From: Methanoculleus thermophilus
GTDB lineage: Archaea; Halobacteriota; Methanomicrobia; Methanomicrobiales; Methanoculleaceae
Assembly (NCBI RefSeq): GCF_001571405.1
Contig: NZ_BCNX01000006.1
Span: 372,001-436,000, forward strand
Direction of reading: 5' to 3'
DNA length: 64,000 bases
Shown: piece by piece, positions 8,655 through 17,167 of the stretch
Layout of the letters: each line of letters opens with the position of its first letter
Position numbering within the stretch: the first letter of the stretch is position 1
Made by a program: the position numbers and the translations under genes
The notes under the pieces: generated by a model
The model's input: the letters and a program-made list of their open reading frames with translations, nothing else
What the model was told of the DNA's origin: nothing
The model's database searches: none

Positions 8655-8765
8655 TCACGGTTGTTCTCTCTCACTGTGAATTCACGCCCCACAAAGCCGG
8701 CGTGCGAGACTGCAATGCCGCCAGGGATAGATTTATGCGTTGGCGGTGCAGGAGAGGGTTGAGAG

Positions 8766-9368
8766 ATGCAACCGCTTGCCCCGGCGCTCGAAGAGATCCT
8801 TGAGCACCTGGAAGACCTCGATCGCCGCCTGCGTCTTCGCAGGGTGGATGCTGGTGCGGAAGATGTGCTCCTCCAGAGGTCGGACCTGGCGGAGATTTAT
8901 GTTCATATCGATGCTCTGATCTCCAGCATCCGGAGCATCGACACCGAATTCCGCCGATATCGCGATCGGTTCCTCCACCATCCGGCCGCCTGCCTCTGCA
9001 CCAGTCCGGACGGTATTGTCCTCGAGGAGAATACGGCAGCAGCTCGCCTCTTTGATCTCCCCCCCGATCGCTTGCGGGGCTCCTCCCTTGATGTACACCT
9101 CCATCCGGAGAGCCTCCCGGTCTTCCGATCTATGGTTGCAGCCCTTGCTCGTGGTGAGGATCTCCGACGGCAGGAGTTTCTCCTCAGGAGAACCGATGGC
9201 GGCGCCGCTCGGGTCGCGGCGGCGGTCTCGGCATTGCGTGGTCCCGGCGGCGCCCTTATCGAACTCATCTGGGTGTTCCAGGAGATCCCGGCAGGCCGCG
9301 AGGTGGGGGAGGCCCTCCGGAGGAGCGAAGATGAGTACCGGGCGATCGCGGGGGGCAGGCCGAGTTGA
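8766..9368 (+). CDS. PAS sensor histidine kinase, N-terminal fragment (frameshifted)
   Basis: 200 residues. Residues about 1-65 are helical/coiled coil; 70-180 form a PAS domain (CTSPDGIVLEENTAAARLFD, then LIELIWVFQEI). The end reads ALRRSEDEYRAIA, the usual lead-in to a second PAS domain, but the frame then stops at 9368. The expected continuation (AELIYRWLPDG) is in another frame directly downstream. The break is at five G residues (9351-9355) after GCG; six G would keep the frame. So this is probably one broken gene, 8766-10354. The ATG at 8766 follows a GAGAGG-type ribosome site. Confidence 0.75.
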   Translation: MQPLAPALEEILEHLEDLDRRLRLRRVDAGAEDVLLQRSDLAEIYVHIDALISSIRSIDTEFRRYRDRFLHHPAACLCTSPDGIVLEENTAAARLFDLPPDRLRGSSLDVHLHPESLPVFRSMVAALARGEDLRRQEFLLRRTDGGAARVAAAVSALRGPGGALIELIWVFQEIPAGREVGEALRRSEDEYRAIAGGRPS

Positions 9369-10354
9369 TCTACCGTTGGCTCCCCGATGGCACCGTCACC
9401 TTCGCAAACGAGGCCTACTGCCGCTACATTGGCATCCCGTGCCGGGATCTCGTTGGACGACGGCATGCCCCCGGTCTCGTGGCCAAAGATGGGGCCCGGG
9501 CCCGGCAGAGCCTTGCCTCCCTCACCCCGGACCACCCGGTATCGGTCACCGAACGTCGGGTCGTCATGCCGGAAGGGGGGGTCCGGTGGCAGCAGTGGAC
9601 CGATACGGCGTTCTTTGACGACGAGGGCTCCGTCGTCGAGTATCAGTCCGTGGGACGGGACATCACCGATGCACGGGCGGCCCGGGAGGCGCTCCTCCTC
9701 GCAAACCGGAAACTCAATCTCCTCTCGGAGGTGACCCGGCATGACATCCTGAACCTGCTTTCTGTACTCATGGGATACCTCGATCTCTCCCGGGCACAGA
9801 CGGACGACCCGGAGTTGCAGGAGTATTTCAAAAAAGAGGAGGAGGCCATCCAGGGAATCCAGCGCTGCATGGCCTTCACCGGGGAGTACCAGGATGTCGG
9901 CGTGGCCTCCCCGGTCTGGCAGCCACTCTCCCGGATCATTCATGAAGCGATGGCGGGGCTCGATCCGGGCGATATCGCCGTCGAGATGGAAGCGGATGAC
10001 CTGGAGGTGTATGCCGATCCCCTCATTGCCCGGGTATTTGCAAACCTCATCGACAACTCGCTCCGGCATGGGGGCAACGTCTCCCGGATACGCATCTATC
10101 CCGAAGTATCGGACCGGGAGATCAAGATCATCTACGAGGACGACGGCATCGGCATCCCCCATGCCGAGAAGGAAAGGTTGTTTGAGCGGGGATTTGGGCG
10201 GAAGACCGGGTTTGGGCTCTTTCTTGCCCGGGAGATCCTCTCAATCACCGATATCTCCATACGCGAGACCGGCGAGCCCGGGAGCGGCGTTCGGTTCGAG
10301 ATCAATATTCCGCCGGGATTCTACCGGTTCACCGGTCCCGGCCGAGCTCGGTGA
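9365..10354 (+). CDS. PAS sensor histidine kinase, C-terminal fragment (frameshifted)
   Basis: 329 residues, open from a TTG at 9365 that overlaps the upstream TGA. It begins inside a PAS domain (LIYRWLPDGTVTFANEAYCRYIG) with its PAC segment to about residue 115. A dimerisation/phosphoacceptor helix follows with His in SEVTRHDILNLLSVLMGYLDL-like sequence. The HATPase domain has the N-box NLIDNSLRHG and the G boxes DDGIGIP and GFGLFLAREIL. All catalytic motifs survive. It would phosphorylate an unidentified response regulator. Translation alone would need restarting at TTG; a frameshift or sequencing error is more likely. Confidence 0.78.
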   Translation: MIYRWLPDGTVTFANEAYCRYIGIPCRDLVGRRHAPGLVAKDGARARQSLASLTPDHPVSVTERRVVMPEGGVRWQQWTDTAFFDDEGSVVEYQSVGRDITDARAAREALLLANRKLNLLSEVTRHDILNLLSVLMGYLDLSRAQTDDPELQEYFKKEEEAIQGIQRCMAFTGEYQDVGVASPVWQPLSRIIHEAMAGLDPGDIAVEMEADDLEVYADPLIARVFANLIDNSLRHGGNVSRIRIYPEVSDREIKIIYEDDGIGIPHAEKERLFERGFGRKTGFGLFLAREILSITDISIRETGEPGSGVRFEINIPPGFYRFTGPGRAR

Positions 10355-10514
10355 GTTTCATCTCGGCTGATGTGAGGAGGTCTTCGCACTGCTTCACGAG
10401 GAGTGCGCCCCGCTCGTAGATTGCGATGCTCTCCTCAAGGCTTGCATCGCCTTCTTCCAGTCTTCGGACGATCTTCCTGAGTTCTTCCAGTTTCTCTTCA
10501 AAGGTCTCTGTCAT
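10329..10514 (-). CDS. xseB: Exodeoxyribonuclease VII small subunit
   Basis: 61 residues (TFEEKLEELRKIVRRLEEGD, then SLEESIAIYERGALLVKQCEDLL), the complete XseB helical hairpin family consensus. It binds XseA to form the single-strand-specific exonuclease VII. The start overlaps the xseA end by 17 bases, so the two are co-translated. Its 3' end overlaps the end of the convergent histidine kinase by 26 bases. A bacterial family, found in some methanogens by transfer. Confidence 0.9.
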   Translation of the reverse strand: MTETFEEKLEELRKIVRRLEEGDASLEESIAIYERGALLVKQCEDLLTSAEMKLTELGRDR

Positions 10515-11745
10515 ACATTATCTCCTCGACAGCGGCTCTCGCCCGCCCGTCTTTCATCCGCAGAGTCACCCGATCAGCCGGTGTGAGGTCGCGGACGCTC
10601 CTTGCAACCCTCCCGTTCACCTCGACGATGCAGTAGCCCCGATCGAGGGCGGCGAGCGGATTCTGTCCGGCGAGACTTGCCCTGACCTCGGCAAGTGCGC
10701 CTCGCTCTCGCTGAATCCGGGCAAGCGCCGCACGCCGGAGCATCTCCTCGTGCTCGGCGAGGCGTTGCATTCGTTCATTGATGCGGCGGGAAAGCCGCCG
10801 GGGATGCATCCGCCCTCTGATGTCCTCGACCTCGCTTCGTGCAGCGGCGAGGCGGTGGAGGAGGAGCGCTTCCATCCTCTCCCGGAACCCGGAGATTTCC
10901 CTGAGTACTTCTTCTCTATCGGGAACGGCCAGTTCGGCGGCTGCCGACGGGGTCGGCGCCCGGAGGTCTGCTGCAAAGTCGCAGAGGGCGGTGTCCACCT
11001 CGTGCCCGACGGCGCTGATGACCGGTGTCCTGCATGCCGCGACGGCTCTCACAACCTCCGGGTGGTTGAAGGGGAAGAGGTCCTCGAAACTCCCTCCGCC
11101 GCGCCCGACGATGATCACATCAACAAGCCCATCAACCCGCCGGATCGCCTCCGCGATCTCGATGTGCGCCCCCTCGCCCTGGACGGCCGTCGGTGAGAGA
11201 ACCACCTCGACCGGATACCGGCGCGAGATGACCGTGAGGATATCCTTCAGCGCCGCACCGGTCCGGGAGGTGACCACGCCGATTCGATGCGGGAAGCGGG
11301 GCAGAGGTCGTCTTCGTTCGGGGTCAAAGAGCCCTTCGGCGGCGAGCTCCCGCTTCCAGCGCTCGACCATGAGGTGCCGTTCACCGGTGCCCGCCGGGAG
11401 GAGTTCCCGGACGATCAACTGATACTTCCCATGAGGCTCATAGACCTCCACGGACCCCCAGGCGAGGACGTCCATGCCATTTTTTGGTTCGAACCCGAGC
11501 CCTGCTGCATACGTCCGCCACATGACGCAGTTAATCAGTGCGGACTCCCTTCCGGTCCCTTCAGAGAGCGAGAAGTAGCGGTGACCGGAGGTATGGTCTT
11601 TGTAGTTGGTCACCTCTCCCCGCACCCAGATCCCGTGCAGGCGATCGTCGTCGAGGAGGTCGCGGATGAGCCCCGATACCTCCGAAACCCCGAGGATCGG
11701 GGTGCCGAACCGGTCCGGGCCGGCGGGAGAGCCGCTCAACATCAT
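10498..11745 (-). CDS. xseA: Exodeoxyribonuclease VII large subunit
   Basis: 415 residues from ATG 11745 (ATG 11742 and GTG 11748 also possible). An N-terminal OB-fold (IWVRGEVTNYKDHTSGHRYFSL, about 35-60) binds single-stranded DNA. The catalytic domain follows (IGVVTSRTGAALKDI, IIVGRGGGSFEDL, VISAVGHEVDTALCDFAADLRAPTPSAAAE). A long helical region then precedes the C-terminal DxGY segment (ALDRGYCIV). Length is near the bacterial norm. With xseB it degrades single-stranded DNA in repair. No neighbour explains its presence; probably an old bacterial acquisition. Confidence 0.93.
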   Translation of the reverse strand: MMLSGSPAGPDRFGTPILGVSEVSGLIRDLLDDDRLHGIWVRGEVTNYKDHTSGHRYFSLSEGTGRESALINCVMWRTYAAGLGFEPKNGMDVLAWGSVEVYEPHGKYQLIVRELLPAGTGERHLMVERWKRELAAEGLFDPERRRPLPRFPHRIGVVTSRTGAALKDILTVISRRYPVEVVLSPTAVQGEGAHIEIAEAIRRVDGLVDVIIVGRGGGSFEDLFPFNHPEVVRAVAACRTPVISAVGHEVDTALCDFAADLRAPTPSAAAELAVPDREEVLREISGFRERMEALLLHRLAAARSEVEDIRGRMHPRRLSRRINERMQRLAEHEEMLRRAALARIQRERGALAEVRASLAGQNPLAALDRGYCIVEVNGRVARSVRDLTPADRVTLRMKDGRARAAVEEIMYDRDL

Positions 11746-11784
11746 CACAATCTATTAGACCTATGGTTTATATCAACTAGTGTT

Positions 11785-12609
11785 ATGGGCCGTTTTGCTG
11801 TCTCGACCATGTTCTTCCACGAGTACCCGTGTGACGATATCTTTGACTATGTCGCCGAGTCAGGACTGGACAGCATCGAGTTCTGGATCGAGACCCCTCA
11901 TTTCTGGCTCCGCGGCGCTCCTCTGGATGATCTTTCCCGATGCGTTGCCGATCATCCGGAACTCTCTCCGATCACCGTCCATGCCCCCTCGCTCGACCTG
12001 AATCCTTGTTCTATCAACCCGAAGGTGGCCGAGATCTCGGTGAAGTATACTGTGGAAGCTGTCTGGATGGCGGACCGAATTGGTGCCGGCGTCGTCACAA
12101 TCCACCCTGGGAGGAGGACAGCAAAGCGGGACCCGAGCGCCTATGACTACCGACGATTCGAGGCTTATATCGCCCAGATCCGGGATATTGCCGAGGAGAC
12201 GAGGGTGAAGGTGGCAATCGAGAACCTTGAGCCCCGGGTCAACGCCATGCTCTATAAGGCAGAGGACGCTCGAGAGGTCCTCGATCGGGAACCCTGGCTC
12301 TGGTTCACGCTCGATATGGGGCATGCCATGATGGCGTCCCGCGGAGAGGTGGACCGGTTCATTGACCTCTGCATCGATCGGATGGTAAACGTTCACGTCA
12401 GCGCACTTGGGGCAAATGGCCGCCCCCATCACCCCATTCATGACGATCCGGCTGCACAACGGGTGCTTGCAGATCTTGCCGACCGGGGCTACACCGGATA
12501 CCTCACCCTGGAGCTTGAGGATATGGTCTTTTCAGGAGCACTCTCATCAGAAGAGAAGATTGTGCTTCTCTCACGAGAATTGAGGGCACTTCAGGAGATA
12601 TTCTCGTGA
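11785..12609 (+). CDS. Sugar phosphate isomerase/epimerase-like TIM-barrel protein
   Basis: 274 residues from ATG 11785; the open frame runs far upstream but there it is antisense to xseA. The AP-endonuclease-2/xylose-isomerase-like barrel is shown by IEFWIET, ITVHAPSLDLNP, VVTIHPGR, VAIENLEPR, WFTLDMGHA and GYLTLELED, with His/Glu/Asp at strand ends suited to two or three metals. Substrate unknown; an endonuclease IV role is less likely because the DNA-binding loops are not evident. TATA-like TTTATATC sits at about 11767-11774, so the mRNA is nearly leaderless. Confidence 0.8.
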   Translation: MGRFAVSTMFFHEYPCDDIFDYVAESGLDSIEFWIETPHFWLRGAPLDDLSRCVADHPELSPITVHAPSLDLNPCSINPKVAEISVKYTVEAVWMADRIGAGVVTIHPGRRTAKRDPSAYDYRRFEAYIAQIRDIAEETRVKVAIENLEPRVNAMLYKAEDAREVLDREPWLWFTLDMGHAMMASRGEVDRFIDLCIDRMVNVHVSALGANGRPHHPIHDDPAAQRVLADLADRGYTGYLTLELEDMVFSGALSSEEKIVLLSRELRALQEIFS

Positions 12610-12704
12610 AGCGCTGGTTTTATAACATCTGCCTGCAACATAATTCATATAACCCCCAAAAATAACCAATGCTGGATTCAGCCGCTTAATGCGGCGTGGA
12701 GCGA

Positions 12705-13985
12705 ATGGTAGTTATAGATCTCTTAATAGTGGAAGTTGTTTTATTTATTGCCGCTTTGCTCTTTTCGGGCTTCTTCTCGAGTTCTGAAGTTGCTCTTATC
12801 TCAATCACGCGGGCAAAAGTCCATGCACTCCAGAGTCAGGGCCGGAAGGGAGCGAAAGCACTCGATACACTGAAGCGGTCGACCGATGCCATCCAGATCA
12901 CCACCTTGATCGGGAGTACCATCGCCAATGTGGCCGTAGCATCGCTTGCAACCGCGATCGGCATAACCCTTTACGGCAACCTCGGTATCGCTGTAGGTCT
13001 CGTTGTTGCGGCCGTCCTGGTGCTCGTCTTCGGCGAGATCGGCCCGAAGATGTACGCCTCCCGGTATACCGAGGAGCTGGCGCTTCGTGTGAGCCGTCCC
13101 ATCCTCTTCTTCTCGAAGTTGCTCTACCCGGTGCTCTGGGTCACGGACCGCATCGAGCAGCAGTTTGCCTTCAGGCCCGGCGTGACCGAGCCGGTCGTCA
13201 CCGAGGAGGAGATCAAGGAATGGATTGACGTCGGTGAGGAGGAGGGGACGATCGAGGAGGAGGAGCGCGATATGCTCTACTCCGTATTGCGTTTTGGAGA
13301 TACGACCGCCCGTGAAGTGATGACGCCGCGTGTCGATGTCGTCATGATCGAGGATACCGCCACACTCGAGAGCGCGCTTGCCATCTTCAACGAGACGGGA
13401 TTCTCACGGATCCCGGTATATCATGAGCGGATCGATAATATCGTCGGTCTCTTGAATGTAAAAGATGTCTTTTCGGCGGTCTTTCGCCAGCAGACGAGCG
13501 CGACGATCCGTGACCTGATGTATGAACCCTATTTCATCCCCGAGAGCAAGAAGATCGATGAACTCTTAAAAGAACTTCAGGTTAAGAAGCAGCACATGGC
13601 CGTCGTTCTTGACGAGTACGGATCGTTTGCAGGGATAGTGACCGTCGAGGATATGCTTGAGGAACTGGTCGGCGAGATTCTGGACGAGTTCGACGAGGAA
13701 GAACCCGAGGTACAACAACTCGAGGAAGGCATCTACCTGGTCGATGCACGGACATGGGTTGAGCATCTCAACGAGGACCTGGACCTCAATCTTCCGCTGA
13801 TGGACACGTATGAGAGTATCGGCGGCCTTGTCATCGAGCGTCTGGGGCATATCCCCCGCCGCGGCGAGGTGGTCAAGATTGAGGAGAGCAACGTCACGCT
13901 GGTGGTGATGCAGATGCGGGGCCGACGGATTGTCAAGGTGAAACTGATTATTGGTCCACCGGTTCCGCCGACGGAGTCGCGGTAA
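12705..13985 (+). CDS. CNNM/CorC-type membrane protein (DUF21, CBS pair, CorC_HlyC)
   Basis: About 426 residues from ATG 12705, with GTG 12696 as the alternative start. Residues 1-170 form the DUF21/CNNM domain: an N-terminal membrane helix, the FSGFFSSSEVALISI signature, and two to three more helices (IGSTIANVAVASLATAIG; VVAAVLVLVFGEIGPK). A CBS pair follows (REVMTPRVDVVMIE, FSRIPVYHERIDNIVGLLNVKD; HMAVVLDEYGSFAGIVTVED). The C-terminal CorC_HlyC domain starts near residue 345. The family is linked to Mg2+/Co2+ or Na+ export; often labelled hemolysin without evidence of lysis. Confidence 0.9.
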   Translation: MVVIDLLIVEVVLFIAALLFSGFFSSSEVALISITRAKVHALQSQGRKGAKALDTLKRSTDAIQITTLIGSTIANVAVASLATAIGITLYGNLGIAVGLVVAAVLVLVFGEIGPKMYASRYTEELALRVSRPILFFSKLLYPVLWVTDRIEQQFAFRPGVTEPVVTEEEIKEWIDVGEEEGTIEEEERDMLYSVLRFGDTTAREVMTPRVDVVMIEDTATLESALAIFNETGFSRIPVYHERIDNIVGLLNVKDVFSAVFRQQTSATIRDLMYEPYFIPESKKIDELLKELQVKKQHMAVVLDEYGSFAGIVTVEDMLEELVGEILDEFDEEEPEVQQLEEGIYLVDARTWVEHLNEDLDLNLPLMDTYESIGGLVIERLGHIPRRGEVVKIEESNVTLVVMQMRGRRIVKVKLIIGPPVPPTESR

Positions 13986-14006
13986 GGTGTAGGGAGAGCG
14001 AGACCT

Positions 14007-14633
14007 ATGGATCCAGAAATATGCGTTAGCAAAAAAAGGGTAGCTGTACTTGCCTCAGGGCGAGGATCGAACTTTCAGGCAGTGATCGATGCAATCGCTG
14101 CCGGGGATATTCCGGCGGTCTGCGTTGGCCTTATCACCGATAACCCCCGGGCATACGCGATCGAGCGGGCAAAAGCCGCCGGCATCCCGGTGACGGTTGT
14201 CGAGTACGCGCGGTTCCCCTCGAAGGCCGCCTATGAGGAGGCGCTCCTTTCCGCAATGAAGAGTTGCCGTGCGGATCTCTTTGTCCTTGCCGGTTACATG
14301 CGGATCCTGGGCGCCGAGATTGTCCACGAGTTCTCGGGCAGGATGATGAATATTCACCCTGCTCTACTCCCGGCATTTGCCGGCCTGCACGCGCAGCGGC
14401 AGGCGATTGAGTATGGAGTAAAGATTGCGGGCTGCACTGTCCATCTCGTGGATGAGGGGATGGATACAGGGCCCATCGTCGTTCAGCGGTGTGTCCCGGT
14501 CCTTCAGGACGACGACGAGTCGACGCTCGCCGAACGGATCCTGGTGGAAGAGCATAAAGCCCTCCCCCTCGCTGTAAAACTCTTCTGTGAGGACCGACTC
14601 GAGGTAATCGGCCGCCGGGTGCGGATCCGATGA
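14007..14633 (+). CDS. purN: Phosphoribosylglycinamide formyltransferase
   Basis: Transfers formyl from 10-formyl-tetrahydropterin to GAR in purine synthesis. 208 residues: the phosphate-binding loop LASGRGSNFQAVIDA (about 14-28), FVLAGYMRILG, the catalytic N-x-H region MNIHPALLPAF, then HLVDEGMDTGPIV with its conserved Asp. Complete length. Starts 22 bases after the CNNM gene and could share its transcript. Confidence 0.95.
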   Translation: MDPEICVSKKRVAVLASGRGSNFQAVIDAIAAGDIPAVCVGLITDNPRAYAIERAKAAGIPVTVVEYARFPSKAAYEEALLSAMKSCRADLFVLAGYMRILGAEIVHEFSGRMMNIHPALLPAFAGLHAQRQAIEYGVKIAGCTVHLVDEGMDTGPIVVQRCVPVLQDDDESTLAERILVEEHKALPLAVKLFCEDRLEVIGRRVRIR

Positions 14634-14648
14634 CCCGAAGATCAAACT

Positions 14649-14656
14649 CTTATATT
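14649..14656 (+). promoter_or_regulatory. TATA box upstream of the RNase P/ribosomal operon
   Basis: CTTATATT, preceded by an A-rich BRE-like stretch (ATCAAA), lies 46-53 bases before the Rpp21 ATG. The predicted start of transcription near 14680 leaves a short leader that contains GATGGGAACGGATC. Confidence 0.5.
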
Positions 14657-14701
14657 CTCCCGCCCCCAACCTCAAAACCCGCAATTTGATGGGAACGGAT
14701 C

Positions 14702-15019
14702 ATGGCAGACACTACACGAAGATCGGGCTCTCGGAGACTCGCCCGCGAGAGGATCGCTCTCCTCTTTGCGCGTGCGGCGGAGTTTTACCCTGAAAATCCC
14801 GCCTGGAGCAACCGTTGCGTCGAACTCGCGCGCAAGATCGGTATGCGCCACCGGGTTCGGATTGAGCGCCCGCTGAAGCGCCGGTTCTGTCGCCGGTGCA
14901 ACGCGTACCTGGTGCCGGGTTCGAACGCCCGTATCAGAATCCACCGCGGAAACGTGATCGTCACCTGCCTTACCTGTGGACACCGGTCACGGTATCCGGT
15001 GGGGAGGCCTCAAGAATGA
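14702..15019 (+). CDS. rnp4: RNase P protein component 4 (Rpp21/Rpr2 family)
   Basis: Protein subunit of archaeal RNase P, which cuts tRNA 5' leaders. 105 residues: N-terminal helices (RIALLFARAAEFYPENPAWSNR-type) that pair with Rpp29, then a zinc ribbon with CRRCNAYLVPG and CLTCGHRSRYPV. All four cysteines are present. Its stop overlaps the CRM-protein start (ATGA at 15016-15019). First gene of the long information-processing operon. Confidence 0.92.
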   Translation: MADTTRRSGSRRLARERIALLFARAAEFYPENPAWSNRCVELARKIGMRHRVRIERPLKRRFCRRCNAYLVPGSNARIRIHRGNVIVTCLTCGHRSRYPVGRPQE

Positions 15020-15255
15020 GCAGGGAATCGTATCAGGATATCAAGCCAACTGTCTGGATCGGCAAGCGCGGCATCACAAACGTCATGATCGATGAGATTC
15101 GGCGCCAGCTTAAAGATCGCAAGATCGTCAAGGTCCGCTGGCTCAGGAATACCGAGGTTGATCCCGAGAAGGTAGCGGTCTCAACCGACGCGGTTCTCCT
15201 CGAGGTCCGAGGGAGGACCCTCGTCCTCGCGGAGCGCCGTCGTCGATCTTCCTGA
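15016..15255 (+). CDS. YhbY-type CRM-domain RNA-binding protein
   Basis: 79 residues forming a single CRM domain: KPTVWIGKRGITNVMIDEIRR with the GxxG RNA-binding loop GKRG, then KVRWLR and LVLAERRR. The family binds pre-50S or intron RNA and probably assists large-subunit assembly. ATG 15016 overlaps the RNase P gene stop, so translation is coupled; the longer reading from 14896 is antisense-free but lies over Rpp21 and is rejected. Confidence 0.88.
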   Translation: MSRESYQDIKPTVWIGKRGITNVMIDEIRRQLKDRKIVKVRWLRNTEVDPEKVAVSTDAVLLEVRGRTLVLAERRRRSS

Positions 15256-15264
15256 CGGGAATCT

Positions 15265-15279
15265 CGAAATATATAAAAC
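15265..15279 (+). promoter_or_regulatory. Strong archaeal BRE/TATA promoter of S19e
   Basis: CGAAATATATAAAAC closely matches the BRE plus TATA consensus. It sits 49-63 bases before the S19e ATG, which predicts a leader of about 25 bases. It probably drives the S19e-to-HemK2 part of the operon. Confidence 0.65.
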
Positions 15280-15327
15280 ATCACTGGACGAATATGTAAA
15301 GACTGTTAGCGATAGTGAGGTTCATCT

Positions 15328-15777
15328 ATGACGACCGTATATGACATCCCTGCCGAGATGCTTATTCGGCAGGTGGCAGAAGAACTCAAGAAAAATCCGC
15401 AGATTCAGCCCCCTGACTGGGCCGCTTTTGCGAAGACGGGGGTACACAGAGAGATGCCCCCCGAGAATGAAGACTGGTGGTACGTGCGTGCGGCGGCGAT
15501 CTTCCGGCGTATATATACTGATGGCCCGGTGGGGATCCAGAGGATGCGTTCCGCCTACGGCGGCAAACGCGACCGGGGCTCGGCTCCCAATCAGTTCCGG
15601 CGGGGAAGCGGCTCCATTGTCCGAAAGGTTTTCCAGCAGCTCGAAGCTGCCGGGTACGTCTCCCACACAACTGAGGGGCGCGTGGTTACCCCTGCCGGGA
15701 GATCGTTCCTTGACAACGTCGCAAACAGTCTGAAGGCCCAGGCTGCCGAGACTGCCCCGGGACTTGCCCGATACTAA
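15328..15777 (+). CDS. rps19e: 30S ribosomal protein S19e
   Basis: 149 residues with the S19e core: VYDIPAEMLIRQVAEELK at the start, WYVRAAAIFRRIYTDGPVGIQRMR in the middle, RGSGSIVRKVFQQLEAAGYV, and the C-terminal GRVVTPAGRSFLDNVA. Binds the 30S head and is needed for 16S maturation. It has its own strong promoter and opens a run of ribosome, chaperone and secretion genes. Confidence 0.96.
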   Translation: MTTVYDIPAEMLIRQVAEELKKNPQIQPPDWAAFAKTGVHREMPPENEDWWYVRAAAIFRRIYTDGPVGIQRMRSAYGGKRDRGSAPNQFRRGSGSIVRKVFQQLEAAGYVSHTTEGRVVTPAGRSFLDNVANSLKAQAAETAPGLARY

Positions 15778-15796
15778 CCGACTGAGGGTGTAACTG

Positions 15797-16135
15797 ATGG
15801 TAGACGACGAACTCGCGGACCTCCGCCGCCGGAGGATGGAACAACTCCAACGGCAGGCGATGGAACAACAGGCAGCCGAGGAGGAGATGGAGCGCCAGCG
15901 GCAGATCGAGTCGCAGATCCGCGTCATGCTCATGGAGATCCTCGAACCCGAAGCGAGAGAGAGACTCAATACCATCAAGTTGACCCGGCCGGATTTTGCG
16001 AAGGCGGTCGAGCAGCAACTGGTAATGCTGGCTCAGAGCGGCCGTATCCGACAGCGGATCACCGATGAGCAGTTAAAAGCCCTGCTCAGCCAGTTGACGC
16101 CGTCCAAAAGAGAGTTTCGGATTACACGAAAGTAA
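15797..16135 (+). CDS. PDCD5-family DNA-binding protein
   Basis: 112 residues, the archaeal homologue of human PDCD5/TFAR19. A charged N-terminal helix rich in Arg, Gln and Glu (RRRRMEQLQRQAMEQQ type) precedes the compact three-helix core RLNTIKLTRPDFAKAVEQQLVMLAQSGRI and the basic tail. It binds DNA weakly and possibly the prefoldin/CCT system. It follows S19e as in most euryarchaea. Its TAA stop overlaps the next ATG by one base. Confidence 0.92.
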   Translation: MVDDELADLRRRRMEQLQRQAMEQQAAEEEMERQRQIESQIRVMLMEILEPEARERLNTIKLTRPDFAKAVEQQLVMLAQSGRIRQRITDEQLKALLSQLTPSKREFRITRK

Positions 16136-16725
16136 TGAAAGCGGGTGTGCTCTTCTCGGGAGGGAAAGACAGTTCGCTCGCGGCGATCATGCTTGCGCGC
16201 GACTACGACGTGGAACTGAATACCTGCGTATTCGACCCTGACCGTGAGGTTCCGGCGGTGCAGGCTGTAGCAGCCGCCTTAAACCTTCCCTTCAAGAGAA
16301 GGGTGCTCGGGAGAGACGTCCTTGACGAGGCCGTCGATCTGATCCTCTCGTGCGGCTACCCGAACGACGCGATCAATATGGTCCACCGGAAGGCTGTTGA
16401 GACCCTCCTGCATGAGTACGAAGTGGTCGGCGACGGCACTCGCCGGGAGGACCGGGTCCCCCGACTCGAGCGCTCCGATGTGCAGCGCCTGGAGATGACG
16501 AGCGGCCACTCCTACGTCCGGCCGCTCCTCGGCTACGGGAAACAGGAGGTTGAACGCCTCGCGAAAAGGTTGTTTGTGATCCGCTACGGAGAGACGGGCA
16601 CGATCGAGAACGGTGACTACGAGCAGGAGATCCGCAGCGCGATTCGCGCTCGCGGCATCGATCCGGCTCCTCTCTTTCCTCCCAACCACCAACAGTCGCT
16701 GGTGGTTGGGATGAGGGAGACCTGA
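16135..16725 (+). CDS. PP-loop ATP pyrophosphatase-family protein
   Basis: 196 residues starting with [18 protein letters not shown], the PP-loop of the adenine nucleotide alpha-hydrolase superfamily (as in tRNA thiolation and asparagine synthase enzymes). The middle [17 protein letters not shown] resembles the substrate-adenylation loop of tRNA-modifying members; there is no zinc-finger or rhodanese domain. It may adenylate a tRNA base, which fits the tRNA-modification genes downstream (trmY, pus10), but the substrate is unknown. Confidence 0.8.
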   Translation: MKAGVLFSGGKDSSLAAIMLARDYDVELNTCVFDPDREVPAVQAVAAALNLPFKRRVLGRDVLDEAVDLILSCGYPNDAINMVHRKAVETLLHEYEVVGDGTRREDRVPRLERSDVQRLEMTSGHSYVRPLLGYGKQEVERLAKRLFVIRYGETGTIENGDYEQEIRSAIRARGIDPAPLFPPNHQQSLVVGMRET

Positions 16726-16745
16726 AAGTTATAAGAGTGAGAGTT

Positions 16746-16898
16746 ATGAGCAAGTTGATGAAGGGCCGGAAGATCCGGCTGGCGAAGGCATGCGAGCAGA
16801 ATCGCCGCGTGCCGGCATGGGTGATGATCAGGACCAACCGTGCAGTCGTGTCGCATCCCAAGCGGCGCAACTGGAGACGGAGTACGTTAAAGGTGTAA
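16746..16898 (+). CDS. rpl39e: 50S ribosomal protein L39e
   Basis: 50 residues encoded from ATG 16746 to TAA 16896-16898: [20 protein letters not shown], followed by [20 protein letters not shown] and a basic end. This is the whole L39e family consensus, including the WVMIRT and RRNWRRS motifs. It lines the peptide exit tunnel. Only 4 bases separate it from L31e. Confidence 0.96.
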   Translation: MSKLMKGRKIRLAKACEQNRRVPAWVMIRTNRAVVSHPKRRNWRRSTLKV

Positions 16899-16902
16899 GG
16901 CT

Positions 16903-17166
16903 ATGGCAGAGGCATTGAAGGAGCATATCTATATCATCCCTCTCCGCGAGGTGAAGCGTGCACCCCGCTGGAAGCGAAGCAACACCGCAATTAAGGACAT
17001 CAGGGCGTTCCTTGCCCGGCACATGAAGAGCGAGGACGTCAAACTGGATAAGAGCATCAACGAGAAGGTCTGGGAGCACGGTAATTCCAAGCCCCCGCGA
17101 AAGATTCGCGTCCGTGCGATGAAGTTCGAGGATGGGCAGGTCCAGGCCGAGCTCGCCGAGGAGTGA
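16903..17166 (+). CDS. rpl31e: 50S ribosomal protein L31e
   Basis: 87 residues: [40 protein letters not shown], then [18 protein letters not shown], the standard L31e consensus. It sits near the tunnel exit and contacts the SRP and nascent-chain factors encoded further down the operon. The L39e-L31e-aIF6 order is conserved in archaea. Confidence 0.96.
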   Translation: MAEALKEHIYIIPLREVKRAPRWKRSNTAIKDIRAFLARHMKSEDVKLDKSINEKVWEHGNSKPPRKIRVRAMKFEDGQVQAELAEE

Positions 17167-17167
17167 A

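Noticed and set aside
8903-10162. 419-codon open frame antisense to the histidine kinase
   Set aside because: PAS and HATPase motifs are on the plus strand; the antisense product is Arg/Pro-rich and lacks any motif.
14916-14930. GGTTCGAAC-like T-loop suggesting a tRNA
   Set aside because: It lies inside the RNase P protein gene and no acceptor, D or anticodon arms can be built around it.
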